Source of the DNA: Galerina marginata
Taxonomy: Eukaryota; Basidiomycota; Agaricomycetes; Agaricales; Galerinaceae
Reading direction: 5' to 3'
Assembly (NCBI GenBank): GCA_023014335.1
Contig: JAECYW010000034.1
Span: forward strand, 310,001 to 374,000
DNA length: 64,000 bases
Below are positions 1 to 12,519 of this stretch, one piece after another; within the stretch, counting starts at the first letter, position 1, and each line of letters begins with the position of its first letter. A model generated the notes under the pieces. The model was not told the origin of the DNA, ran no database searches, and saw nothing but the letters and a program-made list of their open reading frames with translations. The translations under genes were made by a program, and so were the position numbers.

Positions 1-3000
1 GTACAAGGTACGGAAGAAGAGACAACGAACGCACATCGCATGCGAGAGTCAATTGTGAAGCCGCTAAGGGGTAAGCCTCTTCTGGATGTGAAAGAAGTCA
101 GAGATTTAACAAGCGTGCCTACTTAAATGTTGAGAGTTGGTTGAGAGACTCAAGGGACGACCTACGGCGCATACTGAATTCCTTTCTGGAAGAACGTAGA
201 CTTGCTTTTTGCATCCATTTCCGATTCGCCACCGGCCCCTGGAGCTGCGGCGCCGCACCTGATCTTTCCTTCTTCCTGGTCGACACCTCGATGAAGTAGT
301 TTTAGGTCTGGGAATCGTTTATCTGAGAGTTTGAGTCACGATGTAATCGAGATGAGTGTTCAAAATTTCAAACTTTCACTCTTGGTTCATTCCCGTTCAG
401 TTGAACTCGATTGACTGGCTGTGCGGGCCAACGCTGTGCGTGGCATATACTCGACCCGTTTTTTGGTGCTGCACGCATTTTACTTTCCTTCTAAGAGTAC
501 TTGGTCACTAATCAGAGAATTTTAGACTGACGATATTAATTTATCAGAACCCACGGCTCGAGCTGCAGCCACTAAATAAACAACTAAAAGGAACAGTAAG
601 GACAGGCAGGCGCGAAGCCTGCAGGTTGCGAAGGCGACGACTATGCGGAGTAGTCATCCCAAATTAAATTTCTTAGCGGATTTGGCGTCTAGCTATTTAC
701 AACGGAATATGTCTAAAATTGCATGTTCTCCGTGTGCAGTTTCCGGGCAAGTGCTCAATGGATTATTGGTTGTACTCTAGAACTGTATTATGTATATCTT
801 TTGAACTTCGGGGCTTCCCCTGGTTCGATGCCTAGAAGCTGTAAGCAATATTAATGATATAAATAAACCTCAGATCCTAAAGAACGCTCACGCATGACCC
901 GAAGTCCATACCCCTCCACATGTCTTCCCGCTGCAGCGGGCTGATGAACAACAGCGAGGGGCCGATGAATTTGTTTCTCGCAAGTTGGTTCGCCTCCGTT
1001 ATTGGGTGTTTCCATTCATCTTCGTGTAGCGACAATGCCACGGGTTAGATGGCTACGATTGAAAGACAGGAGTCGGGCAGTAGGCGGGGGACTGCGTGTT
1101 GACGTTGAGACGTCGCAATCACGAGCTCGAGGCGAGCTGGACAGAAGGTGAGTAATAATTTGGCGTCAAATTGAAGAGTGACTTACTTGTGTAGCGCAAA
1201 AGGCTTCCTAATTGTCGTTTGACGACGGCTGAGGCTGCAAAGAATAACGACGGTGGGGTCCCTAGTTGGCTTGCGAAGGGAGAAGGTGCTGGTTACGATG
1301 TATGTGAGTTTCTTTGCTTTAAAAATCAATTACTTACATATGTCACACCCTTTGAATTGCCTGTACGGCGCCATCGACGACATGGTCGCGTCTGTCAAGT
1401 CAATATCGTGCCGAGGAACACAAAAGGGGTCAGGCAGGAGCGGACAGGCTGACCTATTGAGGGAAAAATCCAACATTGCGTAAAGAATGCACGAAGGGAC
1501 AAAGGGATCCGGAGGATTTGTCTCGAGTTCGGAGGTGGGAAGGAGATACGGGTCATATTGTATACATGCACCGCACGAGGTGCTGGGATGTCCTTGGTGC
1601 GTTTCAGGTGTTGTTACCGAATTGGGTGGGCGACTAACGCGGAAGGGGAGATGGGACGGGATGGTAGTCAAATGGCGGCTCGGAAGTGGTGTTTCTTCAT
1701 ATACTAACCCTTATTGCAGGTGGTTGGCGGGAGTCTGCAAAGTGATAAATCAGTCCCTGTCAGCGAGAGCACAAATGTGAGACTAACTTTATCACAATAA
1801 GCAGAACCAGTGCGCATGGTATCAACTCAGTCGCGAATTAGAGAAACTTGGAGAGAACGGGAAACAGATCTGGAATCACATGTTGTTTTCTGCGGCCCAA
1901 ACCTTAGCCGAGCCGAAACCTGCCTCAGATCAACAGTCGTCAATGGTGTTGACCTTTACTCCTGACCACCACCCGCTCCTCTCTTTGTGCATCCCGCCGC
2001 CTCAGACTGTAGGAATCCACAAGATAGGTTGCTCATTGCGCTGTATCTCTTTACTATTTACTGATACTGACATGAATCAACAGGATAGAACAACGACACA
2101 GGTTGCGAGTTGTTGCGAGTCTCACCTCCGTTCTTGGGGTGTGGTCCCATGTTCAACGCGTCAGGATGGGAGAGCCTTGAAAGGAGCTTGATACAATACA
2201 GGGAAGCCTTGGTTGAGGAAACTATGGGGTATGTCATGAAAACAAATCGATGAGATTTTTACACCCCTGACTCGTCTTCTCTGCCCATAGCTCATCCACT
2301 GCTCCTTCACCGCTGGGGTCAGTGTAGACATGACCCGCATCCACCTCCTTACCAGCTGCTCACCTATTACCTCACCGCGCTCTGTCATTTTCTGTCGTCG
2401 TGGGGCGCGCTACCTCCCATCTCGCACCCGACGTGGAGGCTTCTGTGACCTCTGTCTTTCTGAGTTATCCATTTCGACAACTGCGCCATTAATGGTAGAT
2501 ACAGCAGGCCAAATTCTTCACGCAGTTCTTTGACCGCTGACACACTTCGAAGTAAAATAACCGTTCCTCGACTCCTCGAGTATAGCTCTTAGGTTAGATC
2601 TACTTTATTGCTGACACATACATTGAAAGAGAATAACTCAGACGTCATTTAGCACCGAATCAGGGGCCCTTTTCGGAGCGAATTTTGAGTCGGAGTAAGT
2701 TACAGGTTCTATGGAATTGCGCACCGGAACGGTATGACGCTTTAAGCTATTCAAGGGCAGCACTGGTGCCGCACTGTATCACAAAATAAAAAACCGACGG
2801 CACAATACGGCTTGAAAACGGCACGCTTTACTGCCGTATCGCCGAATACAGCTGTAGAGTCGGCGTATAGGCCTAGGCTTAGGGTATGGTAACTACAACT
2901 TGGGCCACACAATTCGAAAGCCATAAGCCATGACCGCCAAATTTTGTTTCAGCATTCATACCTAGGAAACCTGACTTAATAAAGTTTCTCCATACATTGA

Positions 3001-3035
3001 AAAAACCCGAAATTTACGTGTTTGCATTTGGACAG
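1..3035. other. Gene-poor stretch without a recognisable gene
   Basis: No family could be recognised on either strand. Around 1,035-1,300 there is a weakly gene-like pattern on the plus strand: an ATG at 1,035, a GTGAGT donor near 1,150 and a TAG acceptor near 1,194. The frames on the two sides do not join cleanly, so this may be a decayed exon pair. The rest consists of short overlapping open frames with no motif. One interval, 217-329, is repeated at 10,447-10,570. Confidence 0.4.
217..329 (+). repeat. Dispersed repeat, copy 1 (second copy at 10,447-10,570)
   Basis: This segment shares colinear blocks with 10,447-10,570 in the same orientation. Shared blocks include GATTCGCCACCGG, CTTCTTCCTGGTCGACAC and a TTTTAG...AATCGTTT stretch. 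The copies differ by substitutions and small gaps, so the duplication is old. No reading frame or terminal repeat identifies the element. Confidence 0.6.
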
Positions 3036-3065
3036 GCGAGGCCCGTTTTTAAAAACGGGCCTCGC
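3036..3065. repeat. Perfect 30-bp palindrome
   Basis: The two 15-nt arms (GCGAGGCCCGTTTTT and its exact reverse complement) abut with no spacer. The sequence can form a cruciform, or in RNA a GC-stemmed hairpin with an A/T-rich apex. No gene ends at it. It could be a transposon relic centre or a small-RNA hairpin; neither is shown. Confidence 0.85.
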
Positions 3066-3899
3066 AGTACGACCAGAAAATCATATGATTGTTTTCCCAG
3101 AAAGCATGTGATCTATTCCTCCTTCCTAATCGGGGGCAAAACTACAGATACCGTGAGAACGAAACTGTATCCTGGGGTAAAAGAACGATACCCTTTGGGT
3201 CTCGTAATCCCATCAGTGGCTGTACGGCTGTCAACACCAGCTTGCAATTGATTCCAACCAATTGCTCAACGTTGGCGATGGCCACGAACCGCGATGCGCA
3301 ACAGGCTGCGCTCAGGCTGCTCTCTGTCGGCTACTGCCCTGCTGCCTTGTCCCCGCTCAACGTTGTCAACCCTTACTCGCTCCGCCTCCACGACTCTTTT
3401 CTATCAAAATCAAGCCCCAGCTCGACCGACTGATTATCTACGTTTTCCATGATAATCCTTTCAATCACGACCAATTCTTCCCCTACATCAACTTCCGCTC
3501 TCGCAGACACTAGCCCATCCGACACCGACGTAGGCCTATCTAGCGAACCCATCAATTGCATTAACCTTTTTACGATATGTAGTCGAGTACTAGGCCTAGA
3601 ACGCTCTACGCTCTCCCTCTTTGTCTCTGCCGACCTTGGACTTGTCTTCTTGCTTTCTGACCCCTTTTCACTAGCGCTTCGGCTTCGGCTTCGGCTTCAG
3701 ACTCGTACTACCCCTGCTCACCCTTCCCACACCAGATTATGCACATCCACCACGGAACGACGACTGCCCTCCACCTTAACACCTTCGTCGAACTTTATCA
3801 GAGCGAGCGTTGTCGAAGGCGCGAGGCGTATATCTGGATCTTCATCCGCTCATAGGATTAAAGTGGCAGTTCGGGACCAGAGGACTCTGTTTAATGGGT

Positions 3900-5050
3900 G
3901 CTCTGTTTACTGATACCTTGGACAGGATATTAACGGGGTCGAGGCTGGGACGTTATTATCGTTGTTGGTCGCTGCGGGCACGGTGGCTCAGATAACAATG
4001 GTTGGGTACGCATACACCTACACCTCTGAACCCGAACTTGTGCAGGAAGGCTGACGGGGAGCCTATTGTATGCGATTATGTTGGATGGAGATGAGGAAGA
4101 GTTGATTTTGCTGCAAGGTACGTCTCATTTTTGAGTATGATTCGTTAGTGAATATATATCTAATACAGTTATAGATACTCGTACTGTAGCCTACCCCGCA
4201 TCACCAGCGTCAAGTCCATTCCCAACATCGACCTTATTGTTGTCATTCGTGGATCAGAAAGCCGTGTACTCAAATTTTCTCCCCGCCCGACCGTACGTTT
4301 TCTCAGCGTATGTTTCTTTTTCTTCTGCTGTGCTTGGATGACGAGCATGGACCTTAAACCAGTTACCTACCAGATGACTCTTACTCGGTCCTCTCTTCCC
4401 GCAACATCAAAACTCGAGCATGCTCGATCTTCGCCGCCCCGCTTTCCTACGTCTCAGAGCTCGAACCTGCGGAGGGGGATGACAGCTTGCTCCTTGAGGT
4501 GATGTTGACGCGGAGATGACGAGAACTAGGGTGGGTTGGTTTTGGTGGAATGTGCGTTTCTTCTTTTTTTCTTTGGTATCAGTCATGATCTTCAAGACCC
4601 TACTGACTCGTTTTACTCATTCTTTAGCTCTCTCTTTATTATTCTTCTTATTCAATCCTTCGAACTGACTACCTAAACTCGTTCTCCAGAACCAACGCAA
4701 AATTAACGTCAAGCCGGTCCCCAAAAGACTTCAGTTGATGTTACCACGATCTGCCAACGAGCACTGTCGCCGAAGATCGAGAACAGACACGGCTGAAGAT
4801 GCTCGAGAAGGAAGTGTACGACTAGGTAGTTAATTTCAGACATTTCCAAGGCGAGGCGGAGGCAACTCTGACCACAGTTTCTAGCTCCTTGGCAGTCCGA
4901 GCTTCGAGCCAAATAAACCACTTGGATCTGACAACCGACACGCGCGCTCGCGCTTCTTTTCATACCTTTGGGCCTTCTCTTCGACACTCAATGTTGATGT
5001 TGACGTCAAGCTCGCGCCCAAATTAAGCTTTGAATTCGTACTCGAACTTA
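3900..5050 (+). pseudogene. Degenerate multi-exon gene, copy A of a local repeated family (unrecognised)
   Basis: This is a plus-strand patchwork of exon-like segments separated by plausible GT...AG introns. Examples are a GTACGT donor after about 4,117 and a TACAG acceptor near 4,170. One stretch reads LLYAIMLDGDEEELILLQ, continuing into a hydrophobic and proline-rich segment. The intron end at 4,666-4,689 (TGACTACCT...TTCTCCAG) and the following exon recur near 8,450 (copy B) and 37,805 (copy C). A phrase close to LKMLEKEV recurs as well. Frames break between segments, so it reads as a pseudogene. I do not recognise the family or assign a function. Confidence 0.45.
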
Positions 5051-5594
5051 AGCCGTTGGTGGGCGGAGAAGGGGATATCGGTGCGTGGAGCGTTGAAAAT
5101 CGACTCGAGGGTTGAATGGGATGAGAATGCTTGAAGAGGACGAAAAAGTGTGTGGCGCCTGAAACACTGAAGCTCTGCTTATAAGACGAATCGGCATTTT
5201 CGGAAATGCGTACCTTAAGTCCTAAACGAGATTTTTTGATGGTGGGCTGAGTCGGCTCGTCACCTGCGCCTCGGCTTGATCTGGCGCTTGTGTCGTACTT
5301 CCATTGTAGGAGGATTGGGGGAGATAATCAAGAGAGATTTGAAGGATAATATATTGCGAAAATATTGGCTCCAGAAATACTATGTAACCAAAATTAGCGA
5401 AAGGTGTACTTGAAACGTTGAGCGTGAGGAGGCCTCCTTAACCCTTACTTGCCGACTGCGGTGGCACAAGGACGTAGTGGGAATCAGTGATTCAGAATTC
5501 CAGTACTCACTAATAGTACTCAGGGGGCATGCAATATACCTCGACATAAAAATCGCCGTATATTTTGGAAGGAATGACGATACATGTAGTTTCT

Positions 5595-7437
5595 TTACCA
5601 ATCAGGCGTGATACCCAGCACCTCGTCGTCAATCTCCTCGCTCCATATAATGGAGAGGCCATCTATCCCTCTCAAGAACATAAGGCGATCTTGGTGCGGC
5701 GATGAGCACCATTTTAAATCAAAAGTTTTGATAGGCATGCCTGCATCGCGACGCCGCATGAGGAACCGCATAATTTTGTCGGGTTTTAATTCCACTCCCG
5801 TGTCGAACACGATGCGCTGAAGTTGAGGAAAAAGCACATTATAGGGCTGGTACCACATAATCCGTAGTAGCACTTCTATCATTTCGGAATCAGTGTAGAT
5901 GTGAACGACTGACGATAGTGCGTGGAGAAGCAGGGAAAATGATGGGTTGGAAGCAATCGGGCCCTCGTCAGCGGCAGTTATTTCCAATGAGGTGATTGAG
6001 CTGAGATCTGTAACGGAGTGTAGAGAATTGATGATAATGTTGGGTATTCCATGCCACGGAGAGTCGGAGCTGATAGAAATGCGAAATTCAAAGTGAGAAA
6101 GCTCCCTGTCATAACCTTCCTGATTTATTGTGTTTTTCAAACTGAAGAAGTATTCTGTGATTTCGAATGAGAGCGTCTCGTTGTGACTGTGTTCGGAGAA
6201 ACTGTGAAAGTGGGCGATAAAGCCTTGTCGAAGAAGTGCGGTGTCTTGATCAGAAAGTATGTCGAGAGTGTTATCGAGGCTTTCTATTTCCAACTCGCAC
6301 CCGTTAGTCGGTGTGATATGGCCGAGCAGCAGGATAAGGGTGATAAGATCGACGGATAGAGAAAGGAGATTAATCTTAGGAAGGACGATTGTGGGCCACC
6401 TGGGATTTTTGGCGCCCAAATCGACTATATTGACGTCCTTTATTTTCAGTGTTTCCAGGGTCAACATCTCCGCGAGTGCAAACAAAACTGTTGGGCGAAA
6501 AGAGCAATCACGTAGATCAAGAAGGCGAAGGCACGACAACCAGGGTCCGGAAAGCGTGAAGTCGACAGAACGAATAATAAGTGTATGGACGGAAGGAGCG
6601 GTGTTTGAGAACAGGATATCGTCGGCCTTTGCGAACCTCGGGCAAGATTGAAAACGGATCTTAAATATTTCAATGTTCGGCACTGGACGCTGCATGGAAA
6701 GCCATCTTCCACCCTCGATGATGTTCTTGTTCCACACAAACACAGATAGCCGCAAGGGGTGACCGAAACCTTAATTCCTGAAACCAACCCCTACCGTGTG
6801 GGAGCCTACTGGTTTACGGGGTCCTGGAAAACGCGAAATAGCAAGTTTTGTCGTAAGTTTTTTCCTACCGTTTCAAAGTGGTAGAACTTGGACTCTTTTA
6901 GTATCTATTCACCGCCTTGAATTCGATTATCTACTTTCTTGAGTTTTAACCACCTCCCTACACATGCAAATCCTCGAACAAAAAGCAAGTCGCGTCCAGT
7001 ACGCGTCCACGCTATGACGTTACTTTGTTCGCCCTGAGCCCAAAATAGCCAACCTCAGATTCCGTCGATCAGACAAAGCTCAGCAGCCGGTCAGCTTGGT
7101 GGTGGTGGTGGTGATGGTTCCAGGGGTCCCATAGCCAAAGTTTTTAGGGTTGGTGCCACGAACTTTTTTATCGGTGACCCCTTGGATAGCCGCCGTAATC
7201 GGGTCAATTGGCCGTTCCAGATCCATAACCCGACGCCAGATTGTGCAGACCTGAGAAGTGCGCCGAGCGGTGAGTAATGAAATGTCCCTCTGTGCATAAA
7301 ATTCGTAGATAGTAACTGTTTCTTCGAGAAAGTTAAGAGAGAATATCTGCCAGAGGAGGTCATCGTGAAGGCGTGATATAGGTGCTGCTATCGTTCGTTC
7401 AAGAGTGGAGAGATTCACAAATTCTTTCATTGCCGAA
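5595..7437 (-). pseudogene. F-box / leucine-rich repeat protein, probably broken
   Basis: The upstream part (about 7,437 to 7,085) encodes an F-box-like segment, PISRLHDDLLWQIFSLN, followed by RTSQVCTIWRRVMDLE. This is the usual layout of the large agaricomycete F-box family, whose members act as substrate receptors of SCF ubiquitin ligases. The downstream part (about 6,774 to 5,595) is a 386-residue open frame with leucine-rich pattern (LSCLRLLDLRDC, LETLKIKDVNI) that ends naturally in TAA after ...GITPDW. About 300 bases between the parts carry no convincing coding sequence. The frame after the F-box drifts into threonine repeats and stops, and no ATG starts the second part. I read it as one gene with a lost or scrambled middle; a long intron is the alternative. 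Confidence 0.6.
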
Positions 7438-7619
7438 TCTTTTCTTTCGTGAACAATTGGCGTCGGAACTTGAAGTACGCAGTCCGAGACTCCGAGCAGA
7501 TGAAATATAATCTTGAAATTGTTAGATGACTTTTTGAACAATATAGTGTACTTACATAGACGAGAGATGAGTTTCAAGATCACCTTGAAAGCTGAACCTG
7601 CTCTATCTGATATCAGCAA

Positions 7620-8090
7620 GTACCGATCGTTGGCAAATCGTTGGCAGAAGCCAAATTTGGAGATAATGACGTCATTTGTTTAGTTCCATAAGGTGCCCGA
7701 TTGAGCCCGAGCTGTTTGCTGGCGAAGACGACCGTTGGACGACAGCGGCGGCACCAGAGACTGCATCTGCGCTTCACGAGTAATCAACGAGGACAAAGCT
7801 ATGCTGATATAACTAATTCGAAGACTGCTGTCCACCCCACCGGCGAACTTGAAGCAGAACTGAACGTGAGCTTTCAAAATCTCAAATTTTCGACTGACAC
7901 ACCTTACTCTTGCCTTACTCTTGTCGGGACTGGCCTAAGAGGGCAGCCTAGATTCATCCTACACCTCGAACCCAACACCACAGTCAAGGGCGACTTCCAA
8001 ACATTACTTATCGATTTGTCATCGTTGCTAACCTAAGAGCACGCCACAAAGATTATCCATTCCTCCTCAGCCCCTCCCGCGCTCACGATA
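7620..8090. other. Intergenic, nothing recognised
   Basis: It contains a 111-codon plus-strand open frame (7,701-8,036) without motifs and an overlapping minus-strand frame. Neither has family resemblance or splice support. Confidence 0.4.
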
Positions 8091-8980
8091 TAAGGGGAGG
8101 AATACGCTGCTACGGTTTGAGTCTCAGTCTCCGTGCTGGCGGTCAACTTTCACGGGAAACTGCTCGAGCACGGTGGTGTCGGTGATATGCCACTGTCAGG
8201 AGCCCGTCTTGGCATTTGACTTGAGGGTATTCCTGGACCGTGGTCCGTCTTATTGTCAATGGCGTTAGTGTTCTTTTGGTTGCTCTTCTTTTCGATGACG
8301 AGCGAGTGGCCTAGAATAATTTCAAGACGGCTATGAAACCCAAGTTTACTTCACACCTGCCCACGAACGAGGACTTGAAGAACCTTGTCTACTTCGGTGA
8401 ATCGTATGTCTTTTTGCTCTTGACTATTATTTTCTATTGGAATCCTCGAGCTGACTACCTGCATTCGTTCTCCAGCCCCTAATGCAGCGACAACGTTAAG
8501 CTCGTGCTCAAAAACCCTACTCGTCATTATCTTGGTTCAGGAGAGAAGGCACGCCATTTATCCCACCCGGTCCACCTGCGGACGATGCCGGCAATCACGC
8601 CATGCAGGAGCACCTCGAAACGTCGTATGCGTCGAGGATCAAGATCAGACACTGGTTAGGATAAGCGGAAAGGTGGTGCACCGCACTTTCTGGAAAACTA
8701 GGGAGGTTAACTTTCTTGAAATTCGAATCGAATGCGGACCAGGCTTTCGTGGTATGTTTCTCATTTCTTACTGGTCATTTCGTCGACAAAGAAGTTGATG
8801 AAATTTGAAGTTAAGCATAGATCGCCAAGATGGCTACTTCATCCTCCACCAACGCGTGAATGCCAAAGGGAACGAGGATTGCCGGAGGCCGTGGCCCTCC
8901 AGCTTCCTCCGTGTCTCGAGCACCGATACCGGCGCGTCCAGGTTGGAATGAAATTACAGAATGAAGATTAGGTCTAACGA
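8090..8980 (+). pseudogene. Degenerate family copy B (see 3,900-5,050)
   Basis: A short exon-like segment around 8,330-8,404 reads AMKPKFTSHLPTNEDLKNLV and ends in a GTATGT donor. It is followed by an intron whose 3' end (TGACTACCT...TTCTCCAG, 8,452-8,474) matches copies A and C. After that acceptor the sequence aligns with the same exon of the other copies but carries a TAA within the first codons. Further on, REGTPFIPPGPPADD resembles the proline-rich segment of copy C. The arrangement indicates a dead paralogue of an unrecognised gene. Confidence 0.4.
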
Positions 8981-9660
8981 ACGTCCAACAGATCTCATTT
9001 AGATTTCCAACTCATGCGTTTCTCTAGTAATGACTCGGACTGTCGAGAAATCCTCGGCGTCTTGTTACCGGCGATGGTGTGTTTATTCTGTATATCCTAA
9101 TATGATTTTAACCTCACTTATTATTACAATTTGACCTCTCTCTCAGTACGAAACAATTACATACCGTACGAACTGGCTGTCTACCATGAGTATTGTTGAC
9201 TCTGGCCGTCGGAGAATATCCGAATGAACTGAATTCGTTCTTCAAGCGTTTAAAACGAAGAAATTTCGACCCATTACTTGTTTATCTTTCAATGGGTAAG
9301 CTTGTATGCTATTCATCCGTACTACACGGGAGTTCTGAACGATGGCAGGTCTTTATTTGAGAGCGAAGTATAGTCTAATTCGCCTCAACCTTCCAATCGG
9401 TTCGCGTTCGGTTTTGATCACGCTGATATCTCAGGGTCTTATCTGATTCTCGCTGACCGGCATACCATCAAAATAACGCATGTTGAAACTTTGTATCCAC
9501 TGGCCCATCGTATCCGGCGGTAAACAGAAAAAATCGTGAGATTACATTCCCCATCAAAATCGCCAACCTCCACAAGTTCGACCCTCCACCTCGACAGCCT
9601 GTGCTTTGATTCGGCAAAGGTTAATTTGTACCTTGATGCAGGTGATTAACATTGTATGCG
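8981..9660. other. Intergenic, nothing recognised
   Basis: No coherent open frame, repeat or RNA signature was seen. It lies downstream of the minus-strand secreted-protein gene and probably includes that gene's 3' region. Confidence 0.4.
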
Positions 9661-9665
9661 AACAT

Positions 9666-9939
9666 TCAGTATAACCATCTCTTACCACATGCCCCAAAAC
9701 AGGAACTGGACTCTGTGACACAGAGCTGGATTTTTCCTGGATCGTTCCCGGCCGCGTTGCCGCACGCTAGTGATGAGGCTATGCAGGCTGAGAAGAAAAT
9801 AGCATGAATCAGAGGCGAATACCAGGATTGAATCCAACTTACTGCCGAAGCAATCGTATCCTGCATCGACAACCGGTTTCGCAGAGACTAGAGTGACCGC
9901 AGTGGCAAGTCCAAGAATGACGGTTGTGAAGAAATGCAT
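9666..9939 (-). CDS. Small secreted cysteine-rich protein
   Basis: Two exons, 9,939-9,843 and 9,787-9,666, are joined over a 55-nt intron (donor GTAAGT, acceptor TCAG). The product is about 72 residues. It begins with a classical signal peptide (MHFFTTVILGLATAVTLVSA) and then carries six cysteines in a short mature region with a DC...C...LAC...LC...SC..C spacing. Such proteins are exported and often disulfide-stabilised. Many fungi use them as surface or interaction proteins, but no function can be read here. A TATAAGAG element lies about 80 nt upstream of the ATG. A GTAAGA donor overlaps the last codons, so the true C-terminus may lie in a further exon. Confidence 0.65.
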
Positions 9940-10015
9940 AGCGGAATAGGTGCGAGGTTGTAGACGATTGGATTCAATGACTTCGTTAGGGAGTTGAAGC
10001 TGAAGCTGAAGCTGG

Positions 10016-10024
10016 CTCTTATAG
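10016..10024 (-). promoter_or_regulatory. TATA-like element of the secreted-protein gene
   Basis: On the minus strand this reads CTATAAGAG, about 80 nt upstream of the ATG at 9,939. That is the usual TATA distance for short fungal 5' leaders. It is positional evidence only. Confidence 0.4.
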
Positions 10025-10446
10025 GCAGTCCGGGGGAGATAGGATGGCGTTTTTGTAACCAACTGGCCATGCGAAGACGCCGTCCGGTGGGGAATTATGC
10101 CCTCGGCTTACCATTGAAGCATATCCACGGTGTTTGTGTCCCATCACTAAACTTGAAGTAGAACGCGACCGAATTTGAAGGCAGCCGCAAAAGTCAATTG
10201 AATGGAAGGTTAGAAAAGAGAAGGTGTGAGGTAGGTTTGACCTCATCATATAGACCACGATTTAGCCACGCCGCCGATGGCAAGAACGTAAATTGAATTT
10301 TGGAGGACCGTTGTATGGGCTTTGATAAACAGACTGGGGGACTAAAGTGCTGAGATATGGGGTATGCGTAGTTAAAACGTCCTACACATTCTCTCTAGAT
10401 TTCGACGCGCTTTTTGTTCAGCTGCCATCATTTACGCGTTAGCACC

Positions 10447-10570
10447 CTTTCTGATTCGCCACCGGTGCAAGAAGGTGTGGCGCCACGCCTGGTTTCGAAC
10501 TCTTCCTTGACTTCTTCCTGGTCGACACGTCGACAAAGTCAGTTTTAGCCAGGTAATCGTTTCTCTGCAT
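10447..10570 (+). repeat. Dispersed repeat, copy 2
   Basis: This is the second copy of the segment at 217-329, in the same orientation. It has a small insertion between the GATTCGCCACCGG and CTTCTTCCTGGTCGACAC blocks. Confidence 0.6.
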
Positions 10571-11270
10571 TGATTGCGCCGAGGGCCCCGATTTCTGTAT
10601 CAAGCACTGAATGATGAGGGTCTATAGCGGAACAATTCTTAAGAGATTAACGGGATAAAGAACTACTAGTAGAATGGAAGTGGCTACACAACTCGCCTGA
10701 GCCCACTTGAATTTCAAAAGCGATAATTAGTAGGCCACTTACTTCGGTATTACCTGACTTATTTGAGTCCTGGGTAATTACAATCTCAAGGTCACCAAAA
10801 CGGAGCCCGAAGAAACTGGGTAATAATCGAGGGAAGCTCGTGACGTACAACGACCAGATCATCCGTACTGATCAAGTTGCATGTCGAAGGATCGACATAT
10901 ATAGCCGTGGACAAGGTGGTAATTCAGAGCTGGGCAGAAGCTCTGGAAGTGAAGTACTTAGGCCGTGCGGCCCCTTGGTTGGTCGTATCTGAAAGCTCAA
11001 TTTCGGAGCACGCCTTCGGTGAGGATAGAGTTAAACATGGTTGAACCTTCATTAAAATTACTACGGGGACAAAGAGTTGTATTACACAGTATCTACTTCC
11101 CTTTACCGCCTCTTACGGCCTTCTCTACGCGGATGGTAGCGCTCATCCAGATGGATTTGTGCAACGGTCATCGTCTGCCTCATGCCGCAAAGCCGAACGG
11201 ACACTGCCATCAACTTACATCATCAATCGGATACTAAATTACTAATAACGTTCCCGCCAGGCTGCCACGT
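10571..11270. other. Intergenic, nothing recognised
   Basis: Only short open frames without motifs occur (for example 10,965-11,237, plus strand). There is no repeat match within the window. Confidence 0.35.
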
Positions 11271-11610
11271 CGTCCTCTCTCTCACCCACAACCTTCCCCG
11301 CCCCCCTTCCTGTCCTGCCTTCACTGTGATCCGATGCTCTCAGACGATGTAGATCCCCACCAACTGTCTGTAATGCATCCAAGGACACCGCCTTCACATC
11401 CGCGAGGATCTCACCGCGCGGGTGTTCAAACTTTCATGGACCTGTTCCTCATCTCAGCACACCCCAGAACAGATTTGCGCGTCGGCCTTTAACTGTGCCC
11501 GACAGGCCCACCCATGCTCTCAGATGACGGGGATTCCCACCCACCCTCTGCGATGCATGTTGGGACCGAGCATTCACATCCGCGAGGAACTCACCCCGCG
11601 GGTGTTTATG
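11271..11610 (+). repeat. Imperfect 180-bp direct duplication
   Basis: A block of about 90 nt beginning ATGCTCTCAGA near 11,334 recurs near 11,514 with a period of 180 nt. Both copies then show ATGCAT, TTCACATCCGCGAGGA and CTCACC.CGCGGGTGTT. The second copy lies in a 136-codon open frame (11,422-11,832) with no recognised domain. It may be an old tandem duplication within a decayed gene or element. Confidence 0.6.
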
Positions 11611-12519
11611 ACCTCAGAACCGCGTAAACTACTCAAACGACCCCCACATAGATGCGGAAAACCACCGCGTCCGTGTAGGGGCCACGCGGACATCGCGATT
11701 TCGTTGCGAACTTCCATTCCTGCCTACCTAATCATCGCAGCTACTTCACGGTGCCTTACCGAACCCCCAGGTCGATTTAAATGCTCGAATGGAACGTCCA
11801 CACCACCAGTGCACGACGGTGCATCCACGTAAGCGGGGCATTTTCAATTGTGCCCAGATGCTTGCGATCATGATCACGCTCCTCCGCTGATGTCGCCGTG
11901 TTATACAGTCACTATGAACTCTCGAGGTAAGAACTTTATGATCATTGTGGTATTTGCTCTTATGAAATTTTTTGTTTAATTAACTGCTGAAGCATTCTCG
12001 TAATTCTGCACCTGTACCTGCTGCCTCACTCACGTTGCTTTCCTTACTGACAACCTATTTCCTCGTAGTCCGCGCTAGGTCAATTTATTTGTTCACACAC
12101 TCTATTTCATCTGACATGTGCAAATTCGCGCAGCACTCTCTCGTCTCTCGCTCTGTATATTACGCTGTCTGACCTTATTCGAGCCTACCGTATCCACACC
12201 AAATGTAAGCCTCAAACTTTGACGTCGGTGTAATTCTGGGACGTGTCAAATCGACATGAGGTTCATTTACATTATTTGTTCCCTAATCGTGTCGCCGCTG
12301 AATTGAACAAAGACATCAGGTTAAGTCTATATATTCTTGTTTTACTTTTGAGAATGGACGTCCAAGCCTTTGAAAAACTGAGGCAGTTCAATCAAGTCTA
12401 CTTCCTGGTCTTAAATCAATAGGGACTCGTATATTTCGCGCGCTGCAATCGCCCGCACAGCCATTTGATATTCAACGCGAATTCTCACTTGCTTTGACTT
12501 CCTTTGCCCACCCCTCAGA

